DNA from: Neofamilia massiliensis
GTDB taxonomy: Bacteria > Bacillota > Clostridia > Tissierellales > Peptoniphilaceae
Assembly (NCBI RefSeq): GCF_001299475.1
Contig: NZ_CYUJ01000003.1
Span: forward strand, 252,409 to 316,408
Reading direction: 5' to 3'
Length of the DNA stretch: 64,000 nt
Below, piece by piece: positions 1 to 9,538 of the stretch; positions within the stretch are counted from its first letter, which is position 1; each line of letters begins with the position of its first letter. Under the pieces are notes generated by a model. It saw only the letters and a list, made by a program, of their open reading frames with translations, was not told the origin of the DNA and did not search any database. The position numbers were made by a program, and so were the translations under genes.

Positions 1-1002
1 AGTCGTCACCTAAAACTTTTAAGCCTTCTATTAGCTTGTCCTTAGATTCTTCTATAGTTATTGTCTCTGTAAAGTCTGGGTCTAAGGCGATTTTTAAATC
101 TGCATAAGTTAATTTGTCTAGCTTGTTTACTCTTTTAATTAGATTTACATACCTTCTCATTATTGGTGCAAAGTCTTCCATTAGGATGTCAATTTGCCTG
201 TCATACATTTCTCTAGTTACTTCTTGGTCAAATAATAAATAGTCTATTACTGAATCAAAACCACGCAAGTTGGCTAGAGATTTTTCCTTATAGACTTGAG
301 CTGACATTGTTGCTGCCATAGTGTTTTGATACTTTCTTAGGTCTTTGGAAAAGGCGTCAAAGGCTGCCCTTCTTACTTCTGTATCCTTTAACCCTTCGTA
401 GTAGTTTTCAAAAAGTACAAAGGAGTTTGGGTAAGTTTTTCCACCTACTTCAAAGTCTTCAAAGGTCAAGTCTGCGTGTTTTGCTTGGGCATAAATTGAA
501 TAAGGTCCGTCAAAAACCCTAGACAGAGATGATAAGGCTTGTTCAACATCTGCGCCTAGGTAGTGGGCCTTTTGTCTCAAAACGTCTTTTATTAGTGACT
601 TGTTAGCTGGGATTTTTCCTGCTTCTTTTAAAATTTCTTCATCAAGTTGGATAAGGTCGCTTTCAACAAAGGAAAGTTTTTCTGCCATTAGGGCTCCAAC
701 GTTAGCTGCATAGGCTTCGTATTCTTGGAAGCTGTGGTTGCCTTGGTCTGTTGTTATTTGTAAATAGGCATAGCCTGCAAAACGATTGTATCTTTGGTAA
801 ATATCTTCGTAGGCTTCTCTCATTTTTGTAATTGAGTCTACGTCTTTGATTTTTCCCTTGTAAGTTTTTTCAAAAGTTTCTAGGTCTTTAGCAACTTGGT
901 CAAGACCTTGTTTAAATTCATTTTCGTCCTTGGCCATGGCTGATAGGTCCCAGGTATATTTTTCGTCTACCTCACTTCTCTTAACACTTTTTAATTCCAT
1001 TT
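1..1002 (-). CDS. pepF: Oligoendopeptidase F, N-terminal part (cut by window edge)
   Basis: This is the first 334 codons of an M3-family zinc oligopeptidase, a cytoplasmic enzyme that trims short peptides, as expected in a peptide-fermenting anaerobe. The start is an ATG preceded by GGAGGAAAAA, and the N-terminus reads MELKSVKRSEVDEKYTWDLS, the usual opening of the PepF family. The reading frame stays open to the window edge, so the HEXXH catalytic part lies outside and the family call rests on the N-terminal helical domain. The histidine phosphatase gene lies 8 bp upstream on the same strand, suggesting co-transcription. The truncation is only a window effect. Confidence 0.85.
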
Positions 1003-1010
1003 TTTCCTCC

Positions 1011-1613
1011 TTAAGATAAATGTTCTAAACAGTTTTCTTCTATTATATTGTACTTTCCATTTTCGTATTTAATGTGAGACAGGGATGTTCCTGCTGGCAA
1101 AACTCTTTTGCTTATATCTTTTAATTCTTTGCCTTCAAAAATATTTAAAAGCATCATATAAGTTAGGCCATGGGTTACAATTAAAATCGAATCATGGTCT
1201 TCGTTTTTTAAATCCTCTACAAAGTCTCTTACCCTTTTTTCAAAGTCTTTAAAAGTTTCTCCGCCAGGAGTTGGTTGGTAGGCATCTGGATTTGTCTTGT
1301 AGGCTTTGAATTTTTCTGGATAAGTTTTTTCTATGTCTTCATAAAACATGCCTTCCCACTTGCCTACGCCAATTTCTCTTAGGGCTTTTAAGGGTCTAAC
1401 TTTGTCTCTTGATCCGATAATTATCTCAGCCGTGTCTATGGCTCTTTTTAAATCTGAGCTATAAGCTAGGTCGATGTTTTTATTTTTTAATCTAAGGCCA
1501 AGTTTTTTTGCATCTTCCCTTCCCTTTTCTGTTAAAGGTGAGTCTAGGTGGCCTTGGATTTTATTTATTAAATTCCATTCAGTTTGTCCGTGTCTGGTTA
1601 TATATATATCCAT
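1011..1613 (-). CDS. Histidine phosphatase (phosphoglycerate mutase-like) family protein
   Basis: This 200-residue cytosolic protein belongs to the histidine phosphatase superfamily. The phosphate-accepting RHG motif is at residues 7-9 (TRHGQTEWN), the acid residue lies in REIGVGKWEG near 80-88, and the second catalytic histidine is H148 in VTHG. Size and motifs fit cofactor-dependent phosphoglycerate mutase-like or alpha-ribazole phosphatase-like (CobC) enzymes. The real substrate cannot be told from sequence, and no cobalamin genes are nearby. It lies 8 bp upstream of pepF and diverges from rqcH across a 67-bp gap holding TATAAT-like boxes on both strands. Confidence 0.85.
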   Translation of the reverse strand: MDIYITRHGQTEWNLINKIQGHLDSPLTEKGREDAKKLGLRLKNKNIDLAYSSDLKRAIDTAEIIIGSRDKVRPLKALREIGVGKWEGMFYEDIEKTYPEKFKAYKTNPDAYQPTPGGETFKDFEKRVRDFVEDLKNEDHDSILIVTHGLTYMMLLNIFEGKELKDISKRVLPAGTSLSHIKYENGKYNIIEENCLEHLS

Positions 1614-1680
1614 TTAATCCTCCAAGGTCTATTATATCAAAGGATGAGTCTTTGTGTTATAATATTTTTTAGGTGATGAA

Positions 1681-3411
1681 ATGGCATTTGATGGAATTGT
1701 AACTGGGGCCTTAGTAGAAGAATTAAAGTCTACCTTAGTTGGCCTTAGAGTTGATAAAATATATCAAGTTGAAAATGATGAAATAAATATTAGTTTTAGA
1801 AAATTTAGGCTGTTAATTTCCTCTTCTGGCAACAACCCGAGAATTTATTTGACAGAAGAAAAAAAGGACAGCCCACAAAAGGCGCCGATTTTTTCTATGG
1901 TTTTGAGAAAACATTTAAATGGCGCGATTTTAAAAGATGTAGTCCAATATGGCAACGACAGAGTTATTGAACTGGTCTTTGATGCCTGGGATGACTTTAG
2001 CGAAAAAATTGAAAAGTCTCTAGTGGTAGAAATTATGGGCAGGCATTCAAATATTATTTTACTTGACCCTGACAAGGTGATTATTGACGCAATAAAAAGG
2101 GTCAACTTTACTATGTCCAGGGTTAGAGAAGTCCTTCCCCACCTACCTTATGTCTATATTGGCGATGAAAATAAATTAGATCCTTACAAGGCAAGTAATG
2201 AAGAAATTTTTCAAAAGCTTCAAGGTCTTAAAGGGGCAACAACAATATCCAAGGGAATCTTCACTTCCTTTACTGGTTTTTCAAAGTCCATTGGCATAGA
2301 AGTTTGTGCCCGCGCTGGTCTTGATCCTGACAGACCAGTGGCATCTTTAGACCAAGAAGAAAAAGAAAAACTTTTAGCAGCCCTTGTAGATCTTATAGAT
2401 GAAATTAAAAATAATAAATATGAGCCGGCTATCTACTTGATGGGGGAAAAAATTTTAGATTTTCACGTCCTAAGGCTTGAGTCCATGGAGGGAATTGAGA
2501 CAAAGACCTTTGACTCCCCTTCAAAGATGTTAGACGCAGTTTATTATAAGAGGGACAAGGACGACCGCCTGGGCCAAAAATCTCAAGCCCTTAGACGTCT
2601 AGTTACTAATAAACTTTCTAAGGACAAGTCAAAGCTTGGAAAACTTGAAAGAGATCTTTTGGAAGCAGAAAACCGTGAAAAATACAAGGTCTATGCAGAC
2701 CTTCTCTCTGCTAACTTCCATAGGATTCAACCAGGAGCCAGCGAAATTTCCCTAGAAAATTTTTATTCTGAAGACCTAGAAGAAGTTTTAGTTCCCCTAG
2801 ACGTAAAACTTTCTGGCCCACAAAATGCTCAAAAGTACTATAAAAAATACGGCAAGTTAAAAAATGCAGAAAATATTTTGACCAGACAAATTTACCAAAC
2901 AAAACTTGAAATTGAGTATTTTGAATCTATCTTGTCTCAAATTGATTTGGCAGATATGGTTACTGACATTGACGAAATTAAAGATGAGCTAATAAAAGAA
3001 GGCTATATAAAGAGAAAGAAAAGCAAGAAGAAAAACAAAAATTCTAAAGAGACAAATATTAAAGAATATGACTGCCATGGTTTTAAAATTTATGTTGGCA
3101 AAAACAATAGAGAAAATGACTTTTTAACCCACAAGGTAGCTAGACGAGACGACTATTGGTTTCATATTCAAGGTCTGCCAGGCAGCCATGTAATCGTAAA
3201 AACTGAAGGCAGAGATCTACCAGAAGAAGTAATCGAATTTGCTGCCAGACTTGCTGCCTTTAATTCCAAGGCTAGAAATTCAGGTTCAGTTGAAGTTGAC
3301 TATACAAAAAAACAAAATGTCAAAAGACATCCTGCCAACAAGCCTGGCCTAGTTTCTTATGTAGACTTTGAAACTATTTTAGCTCTTTCTTCTGATCCAA
3401 GTAAAAATTAA
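1681..3411 (+). CDS. rqcH: Rqc2/NFACT family ribosome quality control protein RqcH
   Basis: This 576-residue protein matches the bacterial NFACT family, formerly called fibronectin-binding protein. RqcH binds stalled 50S subunits and recruits tRNA-Ala to add C-terminal alanine tails that mark nascent chains for degradation. The order is typical: an N-terminal NFACT-N domain beginning MAFDGIVTGALVEELK, a central coiled coil around residues 290-430, a lysine-rich linker, and a C-terminal NFACT-R domain with RRDDYWFHIQGLPGSHVI near 485-505. Length is normal for the family. It is a single-gene unit closed by a hairpin terminator. Surface adhesion is an alternative historical label, but no signal peptide is visible. 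Confidence 0.93.
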   Translation: MAFDGIVTGALVEELKSTLVGLRVDKIYQVENDEINISFRKFRLLISSSGNNPRIYLTEEKKDSPQKAPIFSMVLRKHLNGAILKDVVQYGNDRVIELVFDAWDDFSEKIEKSLVVEIMGRHSNIILLDPDKVIIDAIKRVNFTMSRVREVLPHLPYVYIGDENKLDPYKASNEEIFQKLQGLKGATTISKGIFTSFTGFSKSIGIEVCARAGLDPDRPVASLDQEEKEKLLAALVDLIDEIKNNKYEPAIYLMGEKILDFHVLRLESMEGIETKTFDSPSKMLDAVYYKRDKDDRLGQKSQALRRLVTNKLSKDKSKLGKLERDLLEAENREKYKVYADLLSANFHRIQPGASEISLENFYSEDLEEVLVPLDVKLSGPQNAQKYYKKYGKLKNAENILTRQIYQTKLEIEYFESILSQIDLADMVTDIDEIKDELIKEGYIKRKKSKKKNKNSKETNIKEYDCHGFKIYVGKNNRENDFLTHKVARRDDYWFHIQGLPGSHVIVKTEGRDLPEEVIEFAARLAAFNSKARNSGSVEVDYTKKQNVKRHPANKPGLVSYVDFETILALSSDPSKN

Positions 3412-3416
3412 AAAAC

Positions 3417-3451
3417 AAGCCTCTAAGATTTTAATTCCTTAGAGGCTTTTT
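3417..3451. terminator. Bidirectional rho-independent terminator between rqcH and arcA
   Basis: The stem GCCTCTAAG/CTTAGAGGC encloses a 10-nt loop and is followed by TTTTT on the plus strand. A-rich sequence on the other side gives a T tail on the minus strand. It lies between two convergent genes and can serve both. Confidence 0.85.
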
Positions 3452-3467
3452 GTTTGGTAATTTTATT

Positions 3468-4694
3468 TTATTTTACGCTATCTCTGTTAATTGGCATAGA
3501 CATACATCTTGGGCCTCCTCTACCACGAGAAAGTTCCCCTGATTTTATTATGTGAAGTTTTGCACCAAACTTGTCTAACTCTGCGTTTGTTATGGTGTTT
3601 CTGTCATAAACTACAGCTTCTCTTGGTCCAATAGCTAGAGTATTATAACCATCTGACCACTGTTCTCTAACGGCGTCCATCATAGTTCCTGATCCTTCTC
3701 TAATTAAATGAACTTCGTCTATTTCTAAAAACTTCTTTAGCACTTCTTCTATTATATGAGATTCTTCCCTAGTTACTAGCTCTCCATCTTCCATTTGTAG
3801 AGAATAAACACAAAGGGTTTCGTCTACTTCTGGGTGCAGGGTAAATAAATCCTTGTCAACCATAGTAAATACTGTATCTAGGTGCATAAAAGCGTGTTTA
3901 TTTGGAATAGTAAAGGCTAAAACTGTTTGGTAACCTGAATCAGCACTTAGTAGATTTTTAGCTAGGGCTTCAACAGCTTGGGCTTTGGTCCTTTGAGAAA
4001 TTCCAATTGCTAGGACCTTGTCTGAAAGTACAATAATGTCTCCACCTTCAATTGATGGTAGGTCGTTTCTGTGGTACCATCTATTAACTCCACAGTCTTT
4101 AAACATTGGGTGGTTGTCGAAAATCATCTTTCCAAAAAGTGTTTCTCTTCTTCTAGTGTTAGACCACATGTGGTTTACTGAAACTCCGTCACCTATAAAT
4201 GAAAATGGGTCTCTAGTAAAGTAAAGGTTTGGCATAGGTTGGATGACAAAATTATTTTCTGTTCCTACCATTTCTGCTAAGGTTTTCTTTGCATAAGATG
4301 GAATTTCACTTTTTCTTGTTCCTTCCATCATTCTTAAAACTAAGTCTTGGTTACTTAGGTCTTTAAAAATTTCTTCTACAAAAGTTCTTTCCCTAGGAAT
4401 AATTATTCCAGCTTCGTCTAAATAAGTTTCAATAAACTCTTTTCTTATTTCAGGGCTGGTAATGGCTTCAGCTGCAAGTTTTTCTAAATAGAAAACTTCT
4501 ACTCCATTGTCTCTTAGGACTTGGGCAAAGGCGTCGTGTTCTTCTCTTGCTGCATCTAAAAATGGGATTTCATCAAAAAGTAACTCGCCCATAATTTCTG
4601 GGGTTACATTTAAAAGTTCCCTGCCTGGTCTGTGTAGGATAACAGAATTTAATTTGCCGATTTCTGATCCTATGTGAATTGGATTATTCTTCAT
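3468..4694 (-). CDS. arcA: Arginine deiminase
   Basis: Hydrolyses arginine to citrulline and ammonia, the first step of the arginine deiminase energy pathway. The 408-residue length is normal. Guanidino-modifying enzyme motifs are in place: FTRDPF (159-164), the EGGD motif (216-219), H271 with D273 in MHLDTVF, and the nucleophile C397 in GGPRCMSMP near the C-terminus. The ATG is preceded by a strong GGAGGAAGAAG ribosome binding site. arcB and arcC are not adjacent, so the gene stands alone here; citrulline processing must be encoded elsewhere or citrulline exported. Transcription ends at a shared terminator with rqcH. Confidence 0.96.
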   Translation of the reverse strand: MKNNPIHIGSEIGKLNSVILHRPGRELLNVTPEIMGELLFDEIPFLDAAREEHDAFAQVLRDNGVEVFYLEKLAAEAITSPEIRKEFIETYLDEAGIIIPRERTFVEEIFKDLSNQDLVLRMMEGTRKSEIPSYAKKTLAEMVGTENNFVIQPMPNLYFTRDPFSFIGDGVSVNHMWSNTRRRETLFGKMIFDNHPMFKDCGVNRWYHRNDLPSIEGGDIIVLSDKVLAIGISQRTKAQAVEALAKNLLSADSGYQTVLAFTIPNKHAFMHLDTVFTMVDKDLFTLHPEVDETLCVYSLQMEDGELVTREESHIIEEVLKKFLEIDEVHLIREGSGTMMDAVREQWSDGYNTLAIGPREAVVYDRNTITNAELDKFGAKLHIIKSGELSRGRGGPRCMSMPINRDSVK

Positions 4695-4840
4695 CTTCTT
4701 CCTCCTTAGTGCTTTTCCAAATAAGAATCTTTATTCTATAGGGTTCTTATTAATAATTTCTCTATTTTCATATAAAAAAAGAGAAAGACATAAAATCTTC
4801 CCCTATAATCAACAATATAAATTATTTCTTGGACACCTAT

Positions 4841-4870
4841 ATTATATCCTATTTTTAGAAAAATTGTTAG
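4841..4870 (-). promoter_or_regulatory. Possible arcA promoter
   Basis: On the minus strand a perfect TATAAT (4841-4846) lies 18 bp downstream of CTAACA, a 4/6 match to TTGACA. It would give a leader of about 140 nt. The weak -35 leaves the call tentative. Confidence 0.4.
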
Positions 4871-5010
4871 TGTTTTTGTAATTTTTTATCTTTTAAAACT
4901 TTCATTTTTATTTTTATCAAAAGCTTTATTGTTCCTTCTTTAACTTCATGGCTGAACATTTAAATATTTTTTGACTTTAAGCAAAATAATTTTTCTTATA
5001 TTTTTTTCTT

Positions 5011-5036
5011 AAAAAAGCAGACTCCTAAGAGCCTGC
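5011..5036 (-). terminator. Rho-independent terminator of the AGCS symporter gene
   Basis: Reading the minus strand, GCAGGCT pairs with AGTCTGC (one G-U pair) around a short loop and is followed directly by TTTTTT. It lies about 60 bp past the symporter stop codon. Confidence 0.8.
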
Positions 5037-5095
5037 CTGGTTAGTTTTTTCGAAAACATCCTGATTTGTTTTTGTTAGTTTTAATAATTAAATTT

Positions 5096-6517
5096 TTATT
5101 GGTATTTGTAGTGGTAGGTTAATTTTTCTCCACGTTTTCTTTGAGCATCAAAGTCGAAAAGCATTTCTCTAGCTTCTGACAATAAGATAAATAATCCAAT
5201 TATGTTTGGAATTACCATTAGACCATTAAACATGTCTGTAAGTTCCCAAACAAGGTCAACTTTTTGAACTGAGCCAGCTACTATAAAGAATAGTACAATT
5301 ACTTGGTATATTCTCAAGGCAGTTTTTGATTTAAATAAATATTTAATATTTGTTTCGCCAAAATAGTACCAGCCTATAATTGTTGTAAAGGCAAAGAATA
5401 CTAGGGCTATTGCTAGGAATTGAGCTCCAAATTCGCCAAAGGCAATTCTAAAGCCTTCCATAGTAATCATTACGCCTTGCTTGCCTGCATTGTTGGCTCC
5501 TGTAGCTAGGATAACTAGTGATGTTGCTGTACACACAATTATTGTATCAATTAGTACACCAACCATAGCTACTGTTCCTTGAACTGCTGGATGAGGAACG
5601 TGGGCTACTGCGTGAGAGTTTGGAGTAGATCCCATACCTGCTTCGTTAGAGAAAAGTCCTCTAGCAACACCATATCTTATTGCTGTTTTAATGGATACAC
5701 CAATTGCACCACCAAGCATGGCTTGGCCAGTGAAGGCTGCTGAGAAAATAGCCTTGAATACAGGGCCAATCATGTCAGCAAATTTTACTAAAACGACAAT
5801 TGATCCAACAATATATAGGGCAGCCATAAATGGAACTACATATTCAGCAAACTTACCTATACGTTTAATTCCACCGATAAAAATAAAAGCTGCTAGTATA
5901 GCTATAATTATTCCAACAATTAATGGATTAACACTAAAGGCTTCTGTAATAGCTGTAGAAATAGAGTTTGATTGAACCATGTTTCCTATAAAGCCAAGGG
6001 CAAGAACAATTAAAATTGCAAAGGTTGCAGCCAAAACTTTTCCAAGGCCAGCCTTGCCTTTTCCTTCTAGACCCTTGCTTAGATAATAAGCAGGTCCACC
6101 AACTAATTGGTCTCCTCTTTTTTCTCTATACTTTTGAGCAAGCATTGCTTCTACAGAAATAGTAGACATTCCTAAAATCGCTGTAATCCACATCCAAAAG
6201 ACTGCTCCAGGTCCACCTGAAACTATAGCTCCAGCTACACCGCCGATGTTACCTGTACCAACTTGTGCAGCTATTGCTGTAGCAAGGGCTTGGAAAGATG
6301 AAAGTGACTGCGCATCTGCGTCTTCTCTTTGATCTTTCTTAAATAATTTTCCAAAAGTTTCATTCCATCCGTATCCCAGTTTTGTAAACTGAGGAAATTT
6401 AAGGTAGATTGTTGATACTAAACCAAAACCTACAAGTAATATCATCATAGGAGGTCCCCATAAGATACTATTAATCTTTACGACAACTTGAGTTAGACTA
6501 TCTAACATATTGGTCAT
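5096..6517 (-). CDS. Alanine/glycine:cation symporter family (AGCS) transporter
   Basis: This 473-residue integral membrane protein with about 10-11 hydrophobic segments imports alanine or glycine with Na+. Family signatures include LVGFGLVSTIYLKFPQF near the N-terminus, QVGTGNIGGVAGAIVSGGPG around residues 85-105 (the substrate/cation site region), and GLFSNEAGMGSTPNSHAVA around 286-305. Length matches AlsT/DagA homologues. It follows the glycine reductase operon on the same strand but is separated by 327 bp and a terminator, so it is probably its own transcription unit. Its placement suggests it supplies glycine to the reductase; substrate preference between alanine and glycine is inference. 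Confidence 0.92.
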   Translation of the reverse strand: MTNMLDSLTQVVVKINSILWGPPMMILLVGFGLVSTIYLKFPQFTKLGYGWNETFGKLFKKDQREDADAQSLSSFQALATAIAAQVGTGNIGGVAGAIVSGGPGAVFWMWITAILGMSTISVEAMLAQKYREKRGDQLVGGPAYYLSKGLEGKGKAGLGKVLAATFAILIVLALGFIGNMVQSNSISTAITEAFSVNPLIVGIIIAILAAFIFIGGIKRIGKFAEYVVPFMAALYIVGSIVVLVKFADMIGPVFKAIFSAAFTGQAMLGGAIGVSIKTAIRYGVARGLFSNEAGMGSTPNSHAVAHVPHPAVQGTVAMVGVLIDTIIVCTATSLVILATGANNAGKQGVMITMEGFRIAFGEFGAQFLAIALVFFAFTTIIGWYYFGETNIKYLFKSKTALRIYQVIVLFFIVAGSVQKVDLVWELTDMFNGLMVIPNIIGLFILLSEAREMLFDFDAQRKRGEKLTYHYKYQ

Positions 6518-6844
6518 CTCCTTTGTTTAGTTTTAGAATGATTGATATTTTATAATTTTAAAATACCTTTTTGTTTAAAGTCTTTAGTGACATTTTATAT
6601 TTTTTATAAATCCTGGAGCTTTTATTCTAAGGACAAAATACAATAAAGTGAAAAGGTTTATTATTTTGTCTTTGTTTTACTCTCGCTCTTTGTTTAAGAT
6701 ATAAATTTTTAAAATTTAACCTGTAAGCTTTAAACTTATTTATTGGGCTATTAAATAAATTTATAAACGTCGCTTATATATTTAATAAGTCTATATATTA
6801 GCTAAAAAGAAAGATATCCTAAAAGGATATCTAACTTTTAGGGC
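6518..6844. other. AT-rich intergenic region between grdD and the AGCS gene
   Basis: 327 bp with no ORF. It contains the grd operon terminator at its grdD end and presumably the symporter promoter, but no minus-strand -35/-10 pair stands out. I looked for the conserved core of a glycine riboswitch upstream of this glycine transporter and did not recognise one. Confidence 0.6.
6803..6832 (-). terminator. Rho-independent terminator of the glycine reductase operon
   Basis: On the minus strand AGATATCCT and AGGATATCT form a perfect 9-bp stem with a 3-nt loop, followed by TTCTTTTTA. It begins about 12 bp after the grdD stop codon. Confidence 0.87.
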
Positions 6845-7978
6845 CTAAATAAAGCCTTTATTTGCTAAAATTTCTTTAGCCTTGTCAATGTTTGCTGAGC
6901 TTACCATTACCATAGGACCTGTACAACCCATGGCTGATTCTGCATAAATCTTTTCAGCCCAAAGTGTTTGAACTGCATTTTCTATTTCTAATATATCAAT
7001 GCCACCAATAGATTCTGTAACTATTTCTTTGTCTGGCATTGGGGCTTGTGGAAGTTCTTCCTTAGCCTTGTCATCTAGTGATTCTAAAATTTCATCTAAT
7101 TTAGCAGCTTTAGCTTTTTCATAGTAGGTCTTAGAAAGTTTAACTAGGTCTCCCTTTACGCTATCATAAGCATAGGAGATGGCATTTTTAATTACTGGAG
7201 CACCTGATGCCCTAGATACTATAAAAACTGCCTTGTCATAGCCCTCACCAACACTTGGTCCATAGCCATAACCTGTAGTTTCATAAAAACCACCTGAAGT
7301 ATAAGAAGCAAAGGTCTTGACTAAAACATTTCCTGTTAGAGAGTCGCAGACTAAAATATCTGGAACTCCTGCTACTAGGTCATTACCTCTTAGTAGTGAT
7401 CCACCGTCAGATCTTTTTGACTTAGCAAAGTTAATATCAAAGCCATTTTCCTTTAGTTCCTTAAGTTTTCTCTCTACAGTTACTGCCCCTTCGATATTTA
7501 AAATTCCAAGACTTGGATTTTCTATGCCATTGGCCTTAGCAACAACTATACCGTTAATGGCATTTAAAACCATAGCCTTTTCTCTTTTTGCATGGGTTGT
7601 ACCTGTAGTTGTAGCTAAAAATACTTCCTTGCCAAAGGCAGGGGTTATTATTTTTCCTACTGTTGAAACACCTATAGGAAATGGATAATGCATAGTAACA
7701 GCAGCTTGGATTTCTCCCTTGTTAAAAAGGTCTTCTAAAACCTTGGCAACCTCATCATCGCCACAGGCTTCATAAGATTCAAAGCCTTCTAAGGGTGTAC
7801 CTACAACAACTATATCAAATAAGGCTGACTTAGATGCAAGAATTGCCTCATTGACATTTTCTACTCCAAGTTCTGAGCCAAAATTAGTAACTGCAATTTT
7901 TATATTGTCTTTTAAGACGCCACTTTCTAAAGATTCTGCTAAATTCATAATTGAATGAGCTATTTTCTTTTTGTCCAT
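6845..7978 (-). CDS. grdD: Glycine reductase complex component C, alpha subunit GrdD
   Basis: GrdD is the phosphate acetyltransferase-like (PlsX-related) subunit of component C. This component converts the Se-carboxymethyl group delivered by GrdA into an acetyl thioester and then releases acetyl phosphate for ATP synthesis. The 377-residue protein has the family features: a glycine-rich GGSLLRGNDLVAGVPDILVCDSL-type region near 205-230, phosphate-binding segments, and a C-terminal SAMGCTGPMVMV containing a conserved cysteine near 355. It starts 3 bp after the grdC stop and is last in the operon, before a strong terminator. Confidence 0.95.
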   Translation of the reverse strand: MDKKKIAHSIMNLAESLESGVLKDNIKIAVTNFGSELGVENVNEAILASKSALFDIVVVGTPLEGFESYEACGDDEVAKVLEDLFNKGEIQAAVTMHYPFPIGVSTVGKIITPAFGKEVFLATTTGTTHAKREKAMVLNAINGIVVAKANGIENPSLGILNIEGAVTVERKLKELKENGFDINFAKSKRSDGGSLLRGNDLVAGVPDILVCDSLTGNVLVKTFASYTSGGFYETTGYGYGPSVGEGYDKAVFIVSRASGAPVIKNAISYAYDSVKGDLVKLSKTYYEKAKAAKLDEILESLDDKAKEELPQAPMPDKEIVTESIGGIDILEIENAVQTLWAEKIYAESAMGCTGPMVMVSSANIDKAKEILANKGFI

Positions 7979-7981
7979 GGC

Positions 7982-9529
7982 TTATTCCTCTTCTTCTAAG
8001 ATCTTTTCAGCTACTTGTTTCATAGCATCAGCTACAACTTTTCTTACTACATCTTCATTGTTTCCTGCAGCTGAATCTTCTTCAACTTTACCAGTGTTTC
8101 TTTCTGCTACTATTGAAACTCCGTCAAATAAGTTAGTAAGTCTTCCTAAGAAGAGAGAGCCCTTACCAATTAACATTGCTCTATTATAGTCTCCTGTTGT
8201 TAGGTCAGTAATCATGTGACCACAATATGGAACTGCTGATGGAATGTGACCTTGAGTTGGTGCCCAGCCTGGATATCCTTTGTTTGCAACAAAGTCAGCT
8301 AGACCCTTTCTATCAATTTCTTTTTCCATTACTGCTAAAGCACCGATCATCTTGTAGTTAGCTTCTGGAACATTACCTGCTCCTGCTGGTCTAGTGATGT
8401 CAGCGTTTTGCATTTCTGGTGAATACTTGTCAATATCTGTAATCTTTAGGCCATTTCTCTTTAGTGGTTCAAGTACTAGTGAAGTAATAACTGCTTGTGG
8501 AGATGAGCCTGTGTCAACAGTATGCTTACCGATGATATCAGTTCTAAGAACTGGGCTTACGCCATCATTTTCAGAAATAATTACACCAAAAGATGCTACA
8601 GCGTCTTCAAAAATTGGTAGGTCCTTCTTTATATGATCTCTGGCGTTCATTCCAAGTTTTGCAGTTGATCCACCAGCTACAACTAAAACATTTTTAAAAA
8701 TTCCAGCCTTAACCATAGCTGCTGCATGAATTATTGAGTGAACTGGAGCTGCACAAAAAGACCTAATGTCTGATCCTGTTGCGTTTCCAATTCCTACAAT
8801 TTCTGCTATAGCCTTGGCAAAGTTTCCTCCACCTCTTTGGTTAATGTCACCACAGGCTTCTTCTGAACATTCAATTACATAGTCAATTTCTTCTCTCTTA
8901 ACTTCTGAATGTCTAAAAGTTTCTATGGCTGCAATAACTGCTGAAGTTTTTGAAACTATATTTTCAAACATAGTGTGGGCATTTAAGTTTACGTCAGTGT
9001 CATGAGCTTGACGAACATAACCTACTAGCTCGCCTTCAAGATAAAGTCCCATAGCCTTGTCGTTTGCAATTAGGTCTTCTCCCTTAGAAGTATCTTCAGC
9101 AACTAATTTTCCAAAAGATTTTTCTAATTCTGGAAAGCGTTTTTCAACTTGGTCCTTATATTTGTTAACATAGGCTTCTGATAGGATAACTAAGTCGAAT
9201 TCATCACAGTACTTCATAGCACCAATAAATTCTTCTTCTCTTACTATAGAGCCCATCTTTCCCATAACTTTATCAGACTTGTAGTCGATAGCTGAATATG
9301 GAAGTTTGTGGCCTGCTAACATTTCTGGTCTTTCATTACCGATATAAATTTGATTAGGTAAATAACTAACAAATTCTTCAAAAGATCTTATGTGGTCTTT
9401 TGCATTTTTTAATAAATCTGAGTCAGGATTTAGTATTTTTTCAGTAGTGAAAGTACTCCCGGCATTTACAACCATGTCGGGAGTATTCACTAGTACAAAC
9501 CCTGCAGATTTCAATACAGGAAAACTCAT
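7982..9529 (-). CDS. grdC: Glycine reductase complex component C, beta subunit GrdC
   Basis: This is the larger subunit of component C (515 residues), related to beta-ketoacyl-ACP synthase III/thiolase-fold proteins. It forms the acetyl-enzyme intermediate before phosphorolysis by the GrdD partner. Visible features include RSFCAAPVHSIIHAAAMV, which holds the presumed active-site cysteine, GGSTAKLGMNARDHIKKD, and the C-terminal PGWAPTQGHIPSAVPYCGHM. It lies 9 bp after grdB and 3 bp before grdD, so the three are clearly co-transcribed. Length and order match known grd operons. Confidence 0.95.
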   Translation of the reverse strand: MSFPVLKSAGFVLVNTPDMVVNAGSTFTTEKILNPDSDLLKNAKDHIRSFEEFVSYLPNQIYIGNERPEMLAGHKLPYSAIDYKSDKVMGKMGSIVREEEFIGAMKYCDEFDLVILSEAYVNKYKDQVEKRFPELEKSFGKLVAEDTSKGEDLIANDKAMGLYLEGELVGYVRQAHDTDVNLNAHTMFENIVSKTSAVIAAIETFRHSEVKREEIDYVIECSEEACGDINQRGGGNFAKAIAEIVGIGNATGSDIRSFCAAPVHSIIHAAAMVKAGIFKNVLVVAGGSTAKLGMNARDHIKKDLPIFEDAVASFGVIISENDGVSPVLRTDIIGKHTVDTGSSPQAVITSLVLEPLKRNGLKITDIDKYSPEMQNADITRPAGAGNVPEANYKMIGALAVMEKEIDRKGLADFVANKGYPGWAPTQGHIPSAVPYCGHMITDLTTGDYNRAMLIGKGSLFLGRLTNLFDGVSIVAERNTGKVEEDSAAGNNEDVVRKVVADAMKQVAEKILEEEE

Positions 9530-9538
9530 TTTGCCTCC

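Larger units (their letters stand above)
4695..5095. other. Intergenic region upstream of arcA and downstream of the AGCS gene
   Basis: This 401-bp AT-rich stretch has no credible ORF. It holds the AGCS gene terminator near 5011-5036, a possible arcA minus-strand -10 box at 4841-4846, and a loose inverted repeat AATAAGAA...TTCTTATT near 4714-4752 within the presumed arcA leader. I recognise no riboswitch. Confidence 0.6.

Noticed and set aside
1-1002. Truncated pseudogene at the left edge
   Set aside because: The pepF frame is open to the first base with no stop, so the break is the window boundary; the same holds for alaS at the right edge.
6518-6844. Glycine riboswitch before the AGCS symporter
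   Set aside because: I looked for the conserved aptamer core on the minus strand and could not recognise it; a covariance search would settle it.
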